The position numbers were made by a program, and so were the translations under genes. Source: CBDCTM01 sp965222005 (GTDB lineage Bacteria > Bacteroidota > Bacteroidia > Chitinophagales > Saprospiraceae). Taken from it: DNA of 64,000 bases. The stretch's first letter is position 1; each line of letters begins with the position of its first letter. Positions 18,226-28,754 of this stretch are shown one piece after another. The notes under the pieces are model-generated. The model saw nothing but the letters and a program-made list of their open reading frames with translations. It was not told the DNA's origin and made no database searches. The DNA lies in NCBI GenBank assembly GCA_965222005.1, contig OZ244935.1, forward strand, positions 3,410,001 through 3,474,000, in the 5' to 3' direction.

Positions 18226-18349
18226 GCCTAACGGTTTGCGTAAACGCCGTGCGGCATTCAAGGTGCTGAAAGGAACTACAAAATTCTTTATCAGCAAAAA
18301 GCATTTTATCTTCGAATTAGCCGCATGGTCGTTTTACGCTTTGTTGCCA
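18226..18349 (-). other. attC site 10 (long type I), attC of the YefM/YoeB cassette
   Basis: CCTAACGG ... TTTGTTGCC, arms TTTGCGTAAACGCC / GTTTTACGC and GTGCGG / CCGCATGG. Confidence 0.9.
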
Positions 18350-18378
18350 GCCGTATTTTTTTCACCATAACTTACAAA

Positions 18379-18654
18379 TCAATCATCATAATGAAATCTA
18401 CACTGTATTATAAAGCATTTTTGGTCCTTTCCCTTCTTGCCACTTACTTTATAAACTAATCTGTGTTCTTGAGTTATTCTCCTTGACCAAAACCCCTTTA
18501 AATTATGTTTCAATGGTTCTGGTTTTCCCAGACCCTTGAATGGATTTTCTTTTATTGATTTTATAAGCTCTTTAATTCTTGCTACTATGTCTGTATCTGT
18601 TTCTATCCAATACTCCAAGTCTTCCCAAGCATTTTTTGTGAATTCAATTGTCAT
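18379..18654 (-). CDS. yoeB: YoeB-like mRNA interferase toxin
   Basis: 91 aa with the YoeB/RelE fold signature: FTKNAWEDLEYW at the start, KPEPLKHNLKGFWSRRITQEHRLVYKV, and C-terminal QCRFHYDD where the His/Tyr of CRFHY are active-site residues. These toxins cut mRNA on the ribosome. It is 8 bp downstream of its antitoxin. TA pairs are typical stabilising cassettes of large integrons. Confidence 0.94.
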   Translation of the reverse strand: MTIEFTKNAWEDLEYWIETDTDIVARIKELIKSIKENPFKGLGKPEPLKHNLKGFWSRRITQEHRLVYKVSGKKGKDQKCFIIQCRFHYDD

Positions 18655-18662
18655 AGTGTGTT

Positions 18663-18920
18663 TTAATCATCTAATGAATAAGTAATTGTGTCTCGATCCT
18701 TTAATTGCTTAATTGATTCTTCCAGCCTTTTTCTATTGGTCTCTGTAGATAACAAATATTCTGTTTCAATCAGTGAATTGTATTCCTTTATCGACATGAT
18801 TACAATTGCATCATCATCATTATTGTTTCTTGGAACAATTAGCACTTCCATTGACTTACTGACTGAATCAAAGTAATATTTCATTTTGGCTCTTAAAGAT
18901 GAAATGGATATTGCTTTCAT
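18663..18920 (-). CDS. yefM: YefM-like antitoxin (Phd/YefM family)
   Basis: 85 aa from MKAISISSLRAKMKYYFD; a start three codons earlier (18929) is possible. The N-terminal Phd/YefM fold binds DNA and the C-terminal acidic tail (LEESIKQLKDRDTITYSLDD) binds the toxin. It lies upstream of yoeB in the normal antitoxin-toxin order. Confidence 0.93.
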   Translation of the reverse strand: MKAISISSLRAKMKYYFDSVSKSMEVLIVPRNNNDDDAIVIMSIKEYNSLIETEYLLSTETNRKRLEESIKQLKDRDTITYSLDD

Positions 18921-19101
18921 AATTGTCATTTATGTTTGGTACATCGCAATGTACTTAATTTTGTACAAGATTGCAAATTTCTATTACTTTGATTTCCTAC
19001 ACAAACCTATTTTAACAACTTACTAATTGCAATTAGAATCACATTAACTTCAATCTTGATTTGCTTTAATGTGAATTCGACTTTTTGATTTTTTTTATGG
19101 C

Positions 19102-19168
19102 TGGTAACGGCTCGTATACCTGATGTGCCATCCCGAATGGGTGGCATAGCCAGGTATACATTGTTACA
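19102..19168 (-). other. attC site 11 (short type), attC of the caspase-like cassette
   Basis: GGTAACGG ... TTGTTACAG with CGTATACCTG / CAGGTATAC arms and an inner TGCCATCCCGAATGGGTGGCA hairpin. Confidence 0.92.
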
Positions 19169-19183
19169 GGCAGCATTCTTTTT

Positions 19184-20047
19184 TTAATTCCATATTTTCT
19201 CGAAATCTTCAAACTTTGTTTTATTTTCTTCAAAGTCATCGACCATTAAAAATATATTCCATTTTCTCTTCAACTCTTTCTTCATAAAATCCTTTTTATA
19301 TTTCTTAAGAGCTTTCATATTTCGATTAAAATTTTCATTTGGCAATAATTGTTTCCCTTTCTTTATGAGTTCTTTCAGTTGTGCTGAAGTTCTCATGGTA
19401 TTTGCTTGATTCTTTGAAAAGTCTTTTACAAATTCAACTATCCTATAAGCAAATATATCTGCTGTAGATAAAAAATTTAGACTTGTTATTTCCTTCATAT
19501 CTTTCATTGCATAACTGAATTGTCTGTTTTGAAATAATGAATGATAGAATTTACTGAAACCTAATTTAATTGCTTTTGCCCCAATTGTTTCTTGCGGACT
19601 AATATTTACAATGAATGGACATCTCCTTTCTTCTTCAAAGAATTTCACCATATCCAGATTAATGTAATGTCCGTTGCAAATACCAAGTGATAAAATCAGG
19701 TTGTTTCTGCATAGAAAATTGATTTCAGATAGTTCATTGTTTAGCTCCCTCCAAGAAATATCTTCTTTTGTTTGAGCTACTTCAAATCCTTCTGTATCTC
19801 CATGAGCCTCTATGTGAATTGTTGGTAATCTTAATGTAGCTTTTGTTTCAACCTTTATCTTTTCCAATTCTTGAAAGAATTGTTTTTTGCTCTCAAATGG
19901 AATATATCTCATTTGATAAATCTCACTTGCATAAGTCAATGGAACTAAATCTTCGTAAAGCCATTTGCCCGTTTTTTCTTCGTTCACTAATGATTCGAAT
20001 ATATAAAGCGTATTGCTGTAAACTGTATAATTATGGCTTGGATTCAT
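19184..20047 (-). CDS. Putative caspase-like (CHAT/peptidase C14-type) protein
   Basis: 287 aa. HIEAHGD (His at residue 82) and LSLGICNGH (Cys at 124), each at the end of a hydrophobic strand and about 40 residues apart, match the His-Cys dyad layout of caspase-hemoglobinase-fold proteases. ISWREL between them fits the usual strand/helix. The C-terminal 90 residues are Lys-rich helices (LKELIKKGKQLLPNENFNRNM...). I do not recognise a named family. A protease effector of a conflict system is inferred. No partner gene in the cassette. Confidence 0.55.
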   Translation of the reverse strand: MNPSHNYTVYSNTLYIFESLVNEEKTGKWLYEDLVPLTYASEIYQMRYIPFESKKQFFQELEKIKVETKATLRLPTIHIEAHGDTEGFEVAQTKEDISWRELNNELSEINFLCRNNLILSLGICNGHYINLDMVKFFEEERRCPFIVNISPQETIGAKAIKLGFSKFYHSLFQNRQFSYAMKDMKEITSLNFLSTADIFAYRIVEFVKDFSKNQANTMRTSAQLKELIKKGKQLLPNENFNRNMKALKKYKKDFMKKELKRKWNIFLMVDDFEENKTKFEDFEKIWN

Positions 20048-20061
20048 TTTTTATTTGTTGC

Positions 20062-20185
20062 CTGTAACGGCCCGGCTATGCGCCGTGTGGTGTCAAGATG
20101 CTGAAAGGAACAAAGGTGTAGTTTTTCGGTAAGGTTAAATTTTCTTCGAAAATTTAACCACATGGTCGCATAGCCAGTGTTGGCT
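20062..20185 (-). other. attC site 12 (long type II), attC of C1
   Basis: GTAACGG ... GTGTTGGC, arms CCCGGCTATGCGCCGTGTGG / CCACATGGTCGCATAGCC. An inner TTAAATTTTCTTCGAAAATTTAA palindrome forms the distal stem. Confidence 0.92.
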
Positions 20186-20293
20186 GCATTCTCTTCTGCG
20201 CGTTGGCCAAAGTTTCCATTACAGTGTTTTGGCTGCTACTCAACTTCTCTAATCTCAAAGTCCTTTTCAACAGAATTTTCAATGATACTAATT

Positions 20294-21917
20294 GAGTGCG
20301 AGACAAATTGGAGGAATCCTAAAATGAGAAGAGTTTGAAGGAATTTAGTAAATTTAAGTTAGAAAATAGATTTACTGACCCTCAAACTCTAATTCAAGGT
20401 ATGGACAAAAAAGTACTAATACAAAAAATAGAAGAAGAAATCGGAAGATTGGTTGACCTAAGTGATGAATATGTAGAGCAGGATGTAGGGATTGATAAAA
20501 TAGAACTAAGCCTACTAAGTGAATTGCTGAAGCTGGGACTGTTGCTATTGAACTACATAATCAAGCAAAAGTTAAAAAAGGTTGAGGAATATCTCCCGAT
20601 TTTGGAATCAGGAGAGAGCTACAGGAGTAAAGGGACAAAGAAGCGGAACTACCTCAGTTTGTTTGGTCTGATACAAATCCATCGTCCATCGTATTTGAGT
20701 ACTCAACGCGGTCAATTTTATAAAATAGACGATTATTTGCAGTTGCCCAAGGGTTGTTATTGGTCGTACAATCTACAAGAGTTGGTAGGGGGAAGTGCTA
20801 CCCAGGGGAGTTACAAAGAAAGCGTAGTGATAGTGAATAAATTATTAGGTTTGAATCTGAGTGGAAAATCTTCGGAGAGAAATGTCAATCATTTGGGCGA
20901 GTACGTTGATCAGTACTATGAGTTGGAGCGAGAAGAAGCTCAAGAAGATGAAGCGTTGTTTTTTAGCACTACCTTTGATGGTAAAGGATTGCCGAAGATA
21001 AAGGCAGTACAACAAAAGGAGGCCAATCCCAAAAAGCGGCTAAGCAAAGGGGAGAAAAAGGGTAAGAAACAAAGTGCGACAGTGTCAGTTACCTCTGTTT
21101 TTACGCCTCAACAAAGGACTGCCGACCAGATATTGGATGGCTTGATGGGAGTGCAAAAAGAAGCTGCTCAAGAGGACGAACCAGCATCAACACAACAAAA
21201 GAAAACGGAAAATAAGATGCACACTAAAATTCACCGTAGAGCATTTTTAGCCAATCAGCAAAAGGCAATAGATTATGGGATAGAAGATTTAAAATCAAAA
21301 ATGACCAACTCCCAAAGTCGATTCGTCATCCCCATAGATGCCGGAATAGGCTTGGAAGATAAAATACTGGCAAGCATAAAGAAGAATAATCTGGAAGGTC
21401 AATTTGATGGAATCATTTTAGACATAGTCCATGTAAGCGAATACGTTTGGGATTGTGCCAATGCCATATTTGGAGAAAGTTCTAAGTTGAGAACAAGCTG
21501 GGTCAGAGGGGTGTTAAAAGATATATTGGAAGGAGGAACTGAAAAGGTAATAAAAGACCTTGTGTTGAATAGAGACAAAACAGAATTATCGACAAACAAA
21601 AAGAAGCAGTTAAATAAGGCAATCACCTATTTGACTAACCATAAACACAAAATGAATTACGCTGATTTTTTGAAAAAGGGGTATCCAATCAGTTCAGCTC
21701 TGGCAGAGTCTACTTGTAAGCATTTGGTCAAAGATAGAATGGAGCAAAGCGGTATGAGATGGTCATCCAAGGGGGCGCAAAACATGCTTGACCTTAGAGC
21801 TGTAAAACAAAACGGAGACATCGAAGATTTTATACAATTCGTCAGACTAAGGGAACGAAAAGTAAATTTAGTCCGATTAGCTGCTTAAATACAAAACCCC
21901 TAATTTGTCATGCACTC
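20294..21917 (+). mobile_element. ISKra4-family element, complete copy, 1624 bp
   Basis: TIRs GAGTGCGAGACAAATTGGAG and GAGTGCATGACAAATTAGGG. A perfect 9-bp duplication ATACTAATT flanks it (20285-20293, 21918-21926). The empty site is seen in the other family C copies. A 3' fragment of the same element is at 60585-61098. Confidence 0.93.
20335..21888 (+). CDS. ISKra4-family transposase
   Basis: 517 aa from a TTG start at 20335 (the nearby ATG at 20323 runs into a stop). It resembles ISKra4-type DDE transposases (UPF0236-related): a helical N-terminus, GTKKRNYLSLFGLIQIHRPSY, TFDGKGLPK (first Asp region), FDGIILDIVHVSEYVWDCANAIFG (second Asp), and a C-terminal GMRWSSKGAQNMLDLRA block with the preceding RMEQSGMRW. 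The frame is intact. Confidence 0.85.
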   Translation: MKEFSKFKLENRFTDPQTLIQGMDKKVLIQKIEEEIGRLVDLSDEYVEQDVGIDKIELSLLSELLKLGLLLLNYIIKQKLKKVEEYLPILESGESYRSKGTKKRNYLSLFGLIQIHRPSYLSTQRGQFYKIDDYLQLPKGCYWSYNLQELVGGSATQGSYKESVVIVNKLLGLNLSGKSSERNVNHLGEYVDQYYELEREEAQEDEALFFSTTFDGKGLPKIKAVQQKEANPKKRLSKGEKKGKKQSATVSVTSVFTPQQRTADQILDGLMGVQKEAAQEDEPASTQQKKTENKMHTKIHRRAFLANQQKAIDYGIEDLKSKMTNSQSRFVIPIDAGIGLEDKILASIKKNNLEGQFDGIILDIVHVSEYVWDCANAIFGESSKLRTSWVRGVLKDILEGGTEKVIKDLVLNRDKTELSTNKKKQLNKAITYLTNHKHKMNYADFLKKGYPISSALAESTCKHLVKDRMEQSGMRWSSKGAQNMLDLRAVKQNGDIEDFIQFVRLRERKVNLVRLAA

Positions 21918-22297
21918 ATACTAATTTTAGATACAAATTTCAGTTACAATTTTCAACAGTCAATTTACCAAATTTTACCAAATTAGAAATCTAATCTCAA
22001 AAATTGTCAATCAAAATTTAACTGCTGATGAAATTCAAGATTTTCTTGCTGATGAATTGAGGCCAGTACAATTACCCGTAATCTATCAATTGTGATTAAA
22101 ATTATACGTAATCGATTGAAAATTAGTAATTTATCATAATTTTTTCAACTTCAAATTTTCACAATTATCAATTCTAGTTTCAATTCAGGATAAATTATCA
22201 ATCAGAATTTACTATCAAAGATTCTCTTTCAATTACCGTTTTGGTACAGATGTTCATGCCATCCAATTCAAAAAAAGCGGGTCGGCCCAACCATTGC

Positions 22298-22422
22298 AGC
22301 CAACGGTCTGCGTAAACGCCGTGCGGTTTTCAAAGTGCTGAAAGGAACTACAAAATTCTTTATCAACCAAAAAGCATTTCATCTTCCAAGTAGCCGCATG
22401 GACGCTTTACGCTTTGTTGGGC
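22298..22422 (-). other. attC site 13 (long type I), attC of B1
   Basis: GCCAACGG ... TTTGTTGGGC, arms GCGTAAACGCC / GCTTTACGC. Confidence 0.92.
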
Positions 22423-23073
22423 GCTGTTCCTTCCTTTTACAAATTTTTCAAAGGAACTATGAGGCTCCAATTTTCCAGGTTGCCCCAATGGAACCCAACA
22501 ATTTTACCGGGTATAAATATAACAATTTCCAGTCAACCGTAGCAATTTTGGTGTTTTACTTTTCAAAGCACTCTTGGTAGAATGTAATCATTCACTCCGC
22601 TTACCACTTCCTGATTAATCATTGAGATTAGCTAGGCCTTTTCAGTATATTTTGTTGATTATCAGTATTTTATGTATTTGTATGAAATGCAATTTAATAT
22701 TTTTCAGGAGTTTTAGCATTCTTGTTGCCCATGACTGAATTGGATTTTGGATTGAATTTCGACGAATCAGCAATTTTAATGATCTCGTTACTTGTTGAGT
22801 AGTCTTGGAGTAGTCTTGATGAATGTAAGAGTTTCAGTTGCTCACGTATTAAATCAGTTTTGGAGTATTTCAATTTTCTGTTGCTGTTAATCATTTTGAT
22901 TGATAATTAAAAAGGCCGTCAGCTTGCCCTGTAAATTATCTTTCAAATTTTTCAAATTTTTCAAGCGGGTAGGGGAGTCTCTATTCAATAATTTGGGAGC
23001 CACGATTTTTCAAATTTACGATTTTGCTCATGGTGTTACTTTCAATTTGTGGGTCGGGAATTTCATAGCGCCC
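22419..23073 (-). repeat. Non-coding cassette family B, copy B1
   Basis: About 650 bp; others at 37323 (split by IS21), 45915 and 52285. The minus strand shows CCCTACCCGCTTGAAAAATTTG near 22965, then ACGGCCTTTTTAATTATC. A 66-codon minus-strand ORF (22694-22894, beginning MINSNRKLKYSKTDLI) is altered in other copies, so coding is unlikely. Confidence 0.85.
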
Positions 23074-23193
23074 AACGGCCCGGCTATGCGCCGTGTGGTG
23101 TCAGGCTGCTGAAAGGAACAGAGGTGTAGTTTTTCGGTAAAGTTAAATTTTCGAAGAAAATTTAACCACATGGTCGCATAGCCAGTGTTGGCT
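23070..23193 (-). other. attC site 14 (long type II), attC of C2
   Basis: CCCAACGG ... GTGTTGGC, arms CCCGGCTATGCGCC / GGTCGCATAGCC with an inner AAATTTTCGAAGAAAATTT stem. Confidence 0.92.
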
Positions 23194-23678
23194 GCATTCT
23201 CTTCTGCGCGTTGGCCAAAGTTTCCATTACAGTGTTTTGGCTGCTACTCAATTTCTCTAATCTCAGAGTCCTTTTCAACAAAATTTTCAATGATACTAAT
23301 TTTAGATACAAATTTAAGCTACAATTTTCAACAGTCAATTTACCAAATTTTACCAAATTAGAAATCTAATCTCAAAAATTGTCAATTAAAATTTAACTGC
23401 TGATGAAATTCAAGATTTTCTTGCTGATGAATTGAAGCCAGTACAATTACCCGTAATCTATCAATTGTGATTAAAATTATGCGTAATCGATTGAAAATTA
23501 GTAGTTTATCATAATTTTTTCCAACTTCAAATTTTCATAACTATCAATTCTAGTTTCAATTCAAGATAAATTTTCAATCAAAAATTTGCTGTCAAAGATT
23601 CTCTTTCAATTACCTTTTTGGTACAGATGTTCATGCCATCCAATTCAAAAAAAGCGGGTCGGCCCAACCATTGCAGCC
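23190..23678 (-). repeat. Non-coding cassette family C, copy C2
   Basis: Uninterrupted copy with the GCCGACCCGCTTTTTTT motif near 23655 on the minus strand. No gene found. Confidence 0.88.
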
Positions 23679-23742
23679 AACGTTTCGGCTAAATGCAGTA
23701 GCCGACGAATGGAGGCTATTGACATTTTAGCCTTTGTTCTGC
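23675..23742 (-). other. attC site 15 (short type), attC of the trypsin-STAND cassette
   Basis: GCCAACG ... TTTGTTCTGC with CGGCTAAATGC / CATTTTAGCC arms. Confidence 0.82.
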
Positions 23743-24212
23743 GCCGGCTTATTTCTTTCATATATGCTTAATCATCTATTTGAAACAAATAGTAACCACT
23801 CACACTACCTATAAGAATTTTACTACCAAACCGCCAATCACAGCAAGTCAAGGAATTATCTAATATAAGAGTAGTGATTCTTTCACCAGTATGTTTATTC
23901 CAGACTATAGTACTTTGGTCAAGTGAAATCGTAATCATATAATCTGAGTCAATACAAAAACTTCCATCGATTGCACTTTTATCCAACTGTGCTAAATTTT
24001 TTATTTTGTCCTCTTTGTAGTTCCAAGTTTTGACAGACCCATCCAATAGACATATAAGTACTAAGTTTGATTTACTATCAATCTTTACGGAATTGATTTG
24101 AGTAGAAAGTCTTGATAGCTTATACAATAATTCTCCCGATAATGTATTTCTTATCTCTATTTTATTTAGAGAAGATACTATAAACAATTGCCCGTCTTCA
24201 CTAAAACTTAAT

Positions 24213-24796
24213 GTCTCATTCGGGGAAGGGGAGGAAATCCCTCGCCTTCAGGCGAAGACTTTAGTTTGATGCGGGAAGGTATTATATTTACCAGATGCAA
24301 CATTACAGAAAGACTTCGCATTCTTTATACGATATAAAATACCATTTAGTGTGGATTACGAAATATCGCAAACCAATACTACGAGGCGAAATAGCAAACA
24401 GATGCCGATCATTGCTTCGCGAAATATGCAAAACAAATGAAGTAGAAATAATTCGAGGCCATGTTTCGAAGGATCACATTCATATGTTTGTTTCGGTGCC
24501 ACCATACTTGAGTGTGAGTAAGCTAATGCAGTTGCTCAAAGGCAAAACATCAAGAAAAATGCTAAGCGAGTTCAAGCCATTGTCGAAGCATTTTTGGGGT
24601 CGCCATTTGTGGGCGCGTGGGTATTTCGCGGCTTCATCCGGTAATGTGACAGATGAAGTGATAATGAAATATATTGAAACGCAAGACAAAGAACAAGACG
24701 ATGACAACTTTGAAGTCGCGGAATAAGCGGGTGGATTGAGTGGGCTTACAGCCCACTCACCCAAATCTACCGGCTTCAAGCCGGTAGTAGTTTAAT
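24213..24796 (+). mobile_element. IS200-type element, copy 2
   Basis: Same 584-bp element as copy 1, after TTAAT, in the opposite strand to the gene it splits. Precise removal restores the 1206-aa reading frame (4205 - 584 = 3621 bp = 1207 codons). Confidence 0.95.
24295..24726 (+). CDS. tnpA: IS200-family transposase TnpA, copy 2
   Basis: 143 aa, apparently identical to copies 1 and 3, with intact HUH motif (HIHMF) and C-terminal Tyr helix. Confidence 0.95.
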   Translation: MQHYRKTSHSLYDIKYHLVWITKYRKPILRGEIANRCRSLLREICKTNEVEIIRGHVSKDHIHMFVSVPPYLSVSKLMQLLKGKTSRKMLSEFKPLSKHFWGRHLWARGYFAASSGNVTDEVIMKYIETQDKEQDDDNFEVAE

Positions 24797-27700
24797 TGCT
24801 CGTTTTGAGGCGAAAAATCACAGCATAATACCGTGCCCGAATGCCCTTTTAGATAAAATTCATATTGGAATTTATCTCCTGTGTATATCTTTATTTCATC
24901 TCTATTTGACTCTGTTATTGCTATATAACTTTCATCCCAGCTTTTCACGACTGACTGAATGTTTTGTCTATTGTGTGAGATTTCATTCAATAAGTCAAAA
25001 TTTGAAATATCCCAAATTTTAATTTTTCTATCTTCGGATATAGAGTACAAACTCTTATTGTCTCTGCCCAATAACAACCAATTAACCATTTGAACGTGTG
25101 CCTTGAAATTGACTTTCCTTTTTTGACTTATTAAATCCCAAATTTCAATTTCACCATTATGGTTCCCAGCTAAAACATATCTTTTATCTGAAGTAATTAT
25201 TAAAGTGTTAACTGGAAATCTTGTATTTAAAACCACCTCATCACTATTAGATTTTATATCCCAAATTCTTATTGTAGAGTCAAATGATGATGAGATAATT
25301 TTTTCTGAATCAAGAAAGTAACAAGCAGTCACTCTTTCACTATGCCCTATTAAGGATTTCTGATAAATAATATTTTCCGCTTGATTTACCCATAATATAA
25401 TTTGACCGCTTGCTGAAGCAGAAATAATACTTTTATTATCACCACTAAAACTACAACACGTAATCTCATCTTCATGAATTGACTCTGATACACATTGAAC
25501 TTTACCATCTTCCAAATTCCATATAATTATTTGATTGTCATGCGCCGATACCAAAGAATCATTTTTCAAATTTAAATCAATGGAATTAACACTTGAATCA
25601 TGTGCCAATTCTTTAATTAAAGTTCCTGATTCCAAGTCCCATAGCTTAATTGTTCCATCCTCAGAACTTGTTAAAAATTCATCATTATTGGTTGTTAAAC
25701 ATGCAGTTATTCTATCTTTATGTGCATTTATAGAATATAAATTGTATCCTATATTCACTTCCCATACTTTTATTACTCCTTCATTTGATGCTGTAACTAA
25801 ATATTGTTCTCCTACACTCAACGAACAACAAACTATTTCATCTGTATGTCCTGTTAAATTATATATTTCAGGATATGAATAAGTACTTGGTACCGGTATA
25901 ATTGGATAAAAGCTTATACTGTCGGAGTCTTTTAAGTTTTCAGTTGTGTTTTTTAATACAGGATTTGATAAAAAAAGATAATTTATAATATGTAAGACTT
26001 CTTTTTCATTTATACATTTCCCAATTAGATAGCCATGTTTCGTAAATAAATGGTGCATGCTTTTTATGATGTCAATATTTTTTACATTGCCTGATACATA
26101 TGACAAATCCTGTAAAAATAAATTCATACCTATGTTCCAAATCCACTTTGATAAATTATTTCTGTCCTTATAGATAGAAAGTAATTTTTCTATATTATTA
26201 CTATCAATCAGAAAGTATCCATAGTGCCCCAGCATATAATCATTACCTTCATTTGATGCTTCTTTAATTAATGAACCAAATTCAACTTGAGACAAAAAAT
26301 GTCTAATTGCAACTTCTTTTTTGACATCTAATAGTCTTAATAAGTACTGATGAATTATATCGTGAATATTAATTGAACGGTTTTCGAAATCAATTTTTTC
26401 AATTAATGAAATTTTATAAAACTTTTCGCACAGAAACTCTACATCATAAATATCATCCTCCCATAACAACTTAATTACCTCGAATGGAATATTTGAACCT
26501 AATGGAAAAATAGAAAGTAATTTTAGTTTATTTACCTCTGTTTCTTCCAATAAATCTAAACTAAAACCTATAGTCGCAGAAATTGCTCTACTCTTTGATG
26601 CAGAATCTTGATTGTCAAAGTAAACTATTCCTTTTTTTACAAGCGCATCGTTTACATATTTAATAGTGGTATCTGCATTTTGCCCAAAGAAGTTAATTCT
26701 ATCATCTAAATATCGATTCGCCAAAGCAAGTAGTTGTGGCATATGACCTAATCTATCTGCCAAAATTTTTAGATGCCCAACTTCTATTCCTTTCAAGCCA
26801 TTTCCTAAAATTTCAAAAGATTCTTTCCATTTCGTCTTGCCTATTTCATGAGTAATTGCATTTGCTCGAAAAGGAGGCAATTTTCTACACGTAATGAAAA
26901 AAATAGAATCCACACTCTTAGGTAAAAGAAAAGGAGCAAAAGTAAAGTTAGTTAAGTTGTCATATATGAGAAGGGCTTTAGTATTTAAAAGTAATGAAGA
27001 TAAGTATGTAGCTCCTCCTTCTATGGTACTCACTTTGAAATTTAAATCCCCAGAAATAGTTCTTATAAGTTCCTCAATTTTTCCTAAAAAATAGTCTTTT
27101 GATTTTTGTTTACTCGTTTGAAAGTTAATCCAAAATATTCCATCCTTGAACAGAGAGATGATTTGTTGCTCGTCTTTTATTGAATTGGCTATAGTCGTTT
27201 TTCCGTATCCTCCTGCCCCCTTTAGAATTAATATCTTTTCATTGACTTCATTTTGAACCATTTTCCTTAAATCGCTTATAATCTCATGTTCTTTTTGAAG
27301 TCTTTTTATCGGAGTACGATGAAAATTGAAAGAAATTTTGCTTTTTGTATAATGAACAGATTTAAATATGTTTGAAAGTCCATTTTTTATTAGTAATTCT
27401 TCAATTCTTTGATTGGGAATTATAAAAGAAAGATTGTTGTTATCATATTTTTCAGCAACTAAACCTATAATTCCATTTACATTGTCATCCCAAACAGGGG
27501 AGCCACTAAATCCTTTATCAACAGATATAGAAGAGACTTTAGATTCAGCTTGTAACCAGCCATTGGCATTTAAACCCCTTAAATTTCCGTGTACCCAGTC
27601 TCCAGACGGATTTTTTTGAGTACCTCCAAACACTCGAAAGTTGTGTCCCCAATAATCTAAGCTGGTTTTCAGTAATACATCTTTCGGGTTATTAGGTACT

Positions 27701-27964
27701 TTGTTAGTAGTAGCATCAACAAGTCGTAGAATTGCAATATCCTCATACTTATCACTTAGTTCAAGAATGGTTGAAACTTTAATCTTTTCTTTACTATCAA
27801 AGAACAAAGGAAAGTCCACGTAATTATTTTCTCCTTTATTTTTCAAAATATGGGCACACGTAATCATATAACCATCTTCCAGATATAAGCCCATTCCACA
27901 AAAATGAAAATCAAAACCATCTCTTTGACTCCAAATCCTTAGAATTCTTTTTTTGTAATCGACC

Positions 27965-28300
27965 TCAAGCATTGGAGGGCATTTCTTTAATCCATTTCAG
28001 TTTAACTGTAATATGTCCTTCAGTAGATGAACTGGCTATTACAATTCCTGCTTCCGCAGAAAATTTAAACCCAATTTCAATCTCAACTTCGTCTGGTTTA
28101 TCTATAATATTATTTGCCTTCTTGCTAATTGTTTTTAGTATAGGTGCAATTATATTTAACGACTTAGAGATTGATTTTTTAGCCTTCTCTGGGTAAGAGT
28201 CAGCTCCAATTCTTGATGATGACCTTTCGTTTGATTCCGCTTCTATTTCAACAAGAATAGTTTCTTCATTATCCAATTTAAACTCAACTAATTTTTTCAT
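27965..28300 (-). CDS. Trypsin-co-occurring domain 1 (Trypco1) protein
   Basis: 111 aa. The C-terminal half (PDEVEIEIGFKFSAEAG then VIASSSTEGHITVKLKW) is the hallmark of the Trypco1 domain (CU044_2847-type proteins), which in known genomes neighbours trypsin-like proteases in conflict systems. The N-terminal half is a beta strand pair followed by an amphipathic helix (KSLNIIAPILKTISKKANNII). It lies 4 bp downstream of the small membrane protein and overlaps the protease gene start, so the genes are translationally coupled. A role as adaptor or protease substrate is inferred. Confidence 0.82.
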   Translation of the reverse strand: MKKLVEFKLDNEETILVEIEAESNERSSSRIGADSYPEKAKKSISKSLNIIAPILKTISKKANNIIDKPDEVEIEIGFKFSAEAGIVIASSSTEGHITVKLKWIKEMPSNA

Positions 28301-28304
28301 GATA

Positions 28305-28718
28305 TTACTTTAATTTTATTTCAACCCATCCAGAGCCAGACTTGTGAATTTTATAATTACCGTGTAGCTTTTTGACCATCCCATATCCTCCCAGACTTAC
28401 TCCCAAAATAACTAAGGCTATTGCTGCTTTTGCACCTATAATTGGAATAGCAGCGGCAGCGGCAGCAGCAGAACCACTAAATGTGACAACAGTACTCATC
28501 CAACCTGTTGCTGGTCCAGTAGTTACTGCTTCTACTTTGGTTATTAATGTTCCTGCGATAGCAGTAGAAATGAAAACGCTTGCTGCAACAAAAGAGGCAT
28601 TAGGAATTCTTAATGTTCTCTTTACTCTTTTAGCAAGTTCTTCATTTTTTATTCGGATTACATTTACATTGTTTTGAATCGCTTTTTTTAATTCTTTCTC
28701 TGATGTTACTACTTTCAT
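28305..28718 (-). CDS. Small membrane protein of the Trypco1/trypsin-STAND operon (putative effector)
   Basis: 137 aa from ATG 28718 (MKVVTSEKELKKAI); the longer reading to 28823 runs through attC 16 and is rejected. A basic amphipathic N-terminal region (EKELKKAIQNNVNVIRIKNEELAKRVKRTL) is followed by two hydrophobic segments (about residues 45-60 and 75-110, the second Ala/Gly-rich with AAAAAAAIPIIGAKAAIALVILGVSLGGYG cut short here to its start and end: AAAAAAA...GVSLGG). It then ends in a short soluble tail. First gene of the operon. A membrane-acting effector released or activated by the protease is inference. Confidence 0.6.
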   Translation of the reverse strand: MKVVTSEKELKKAIQNNVNVIRIKNEELAKRVKRTLRIPNASFVAASVFISTAIAGTLITKVEAVTTGPATGWMSTVVTFSGSAAAAAAAIPIIGAKAAIALVILGVSLGGYGMVKKLHGNYKIHKSGSGWVEIKLK

Positions 28719-28754
28719 TGTTATTTTTTTAGTGATTAAATGTTTTTTGCTGGC

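Larger units (their letters stand above)
20182..22301 (-). repeat. Non-coding cassette family C, copy C1, split by ISKra4
   Basis: Family C is about 480-490 bp when uninterrupted (others at 23190, 31970, 36728, 47408, 48002 and 48595). Here an ISKra4 element sits at 20294-21917. The minus-strand motif GCCGACCCGCTTTTTTT is next to attC 13 at about 22275. No intact minus-strand gene. Confidence 0.88.
23768..27972 (-). pseudogene. Trypsin-like protease / STAND NTPase / WD40 protein, split by IS200 copy 2
   Basis: Without the 584-bp IS200 (24213-24796) the frame is continuous and encodes 1206 aa; with it, translation from 27972 ends after 1071 aa and the last WD40 blades (23768-24212) are cut off. 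N-terminus: trypsin-like protease with His41 (CAHIL), Asp78 (EDIAIL) and Ser156 (GFSGSP). Then a STAND-type NTPase with Walker A GAGGYGKTT (252-260) and Walker B ALLIYDN. From about residue 690, WD40 repeats (GHTDEIVCC...IKVWEV and similar). It overlaps the Trypco1 gene by 8 bp and forms a three-gene operon. Such proteins are viewed as ligand-sensing conflict or antiphage devices in which the WD40 part senses and NTPase oligomerisation activates the protease. The truncated form may retain some function. Confidence 0.9.
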
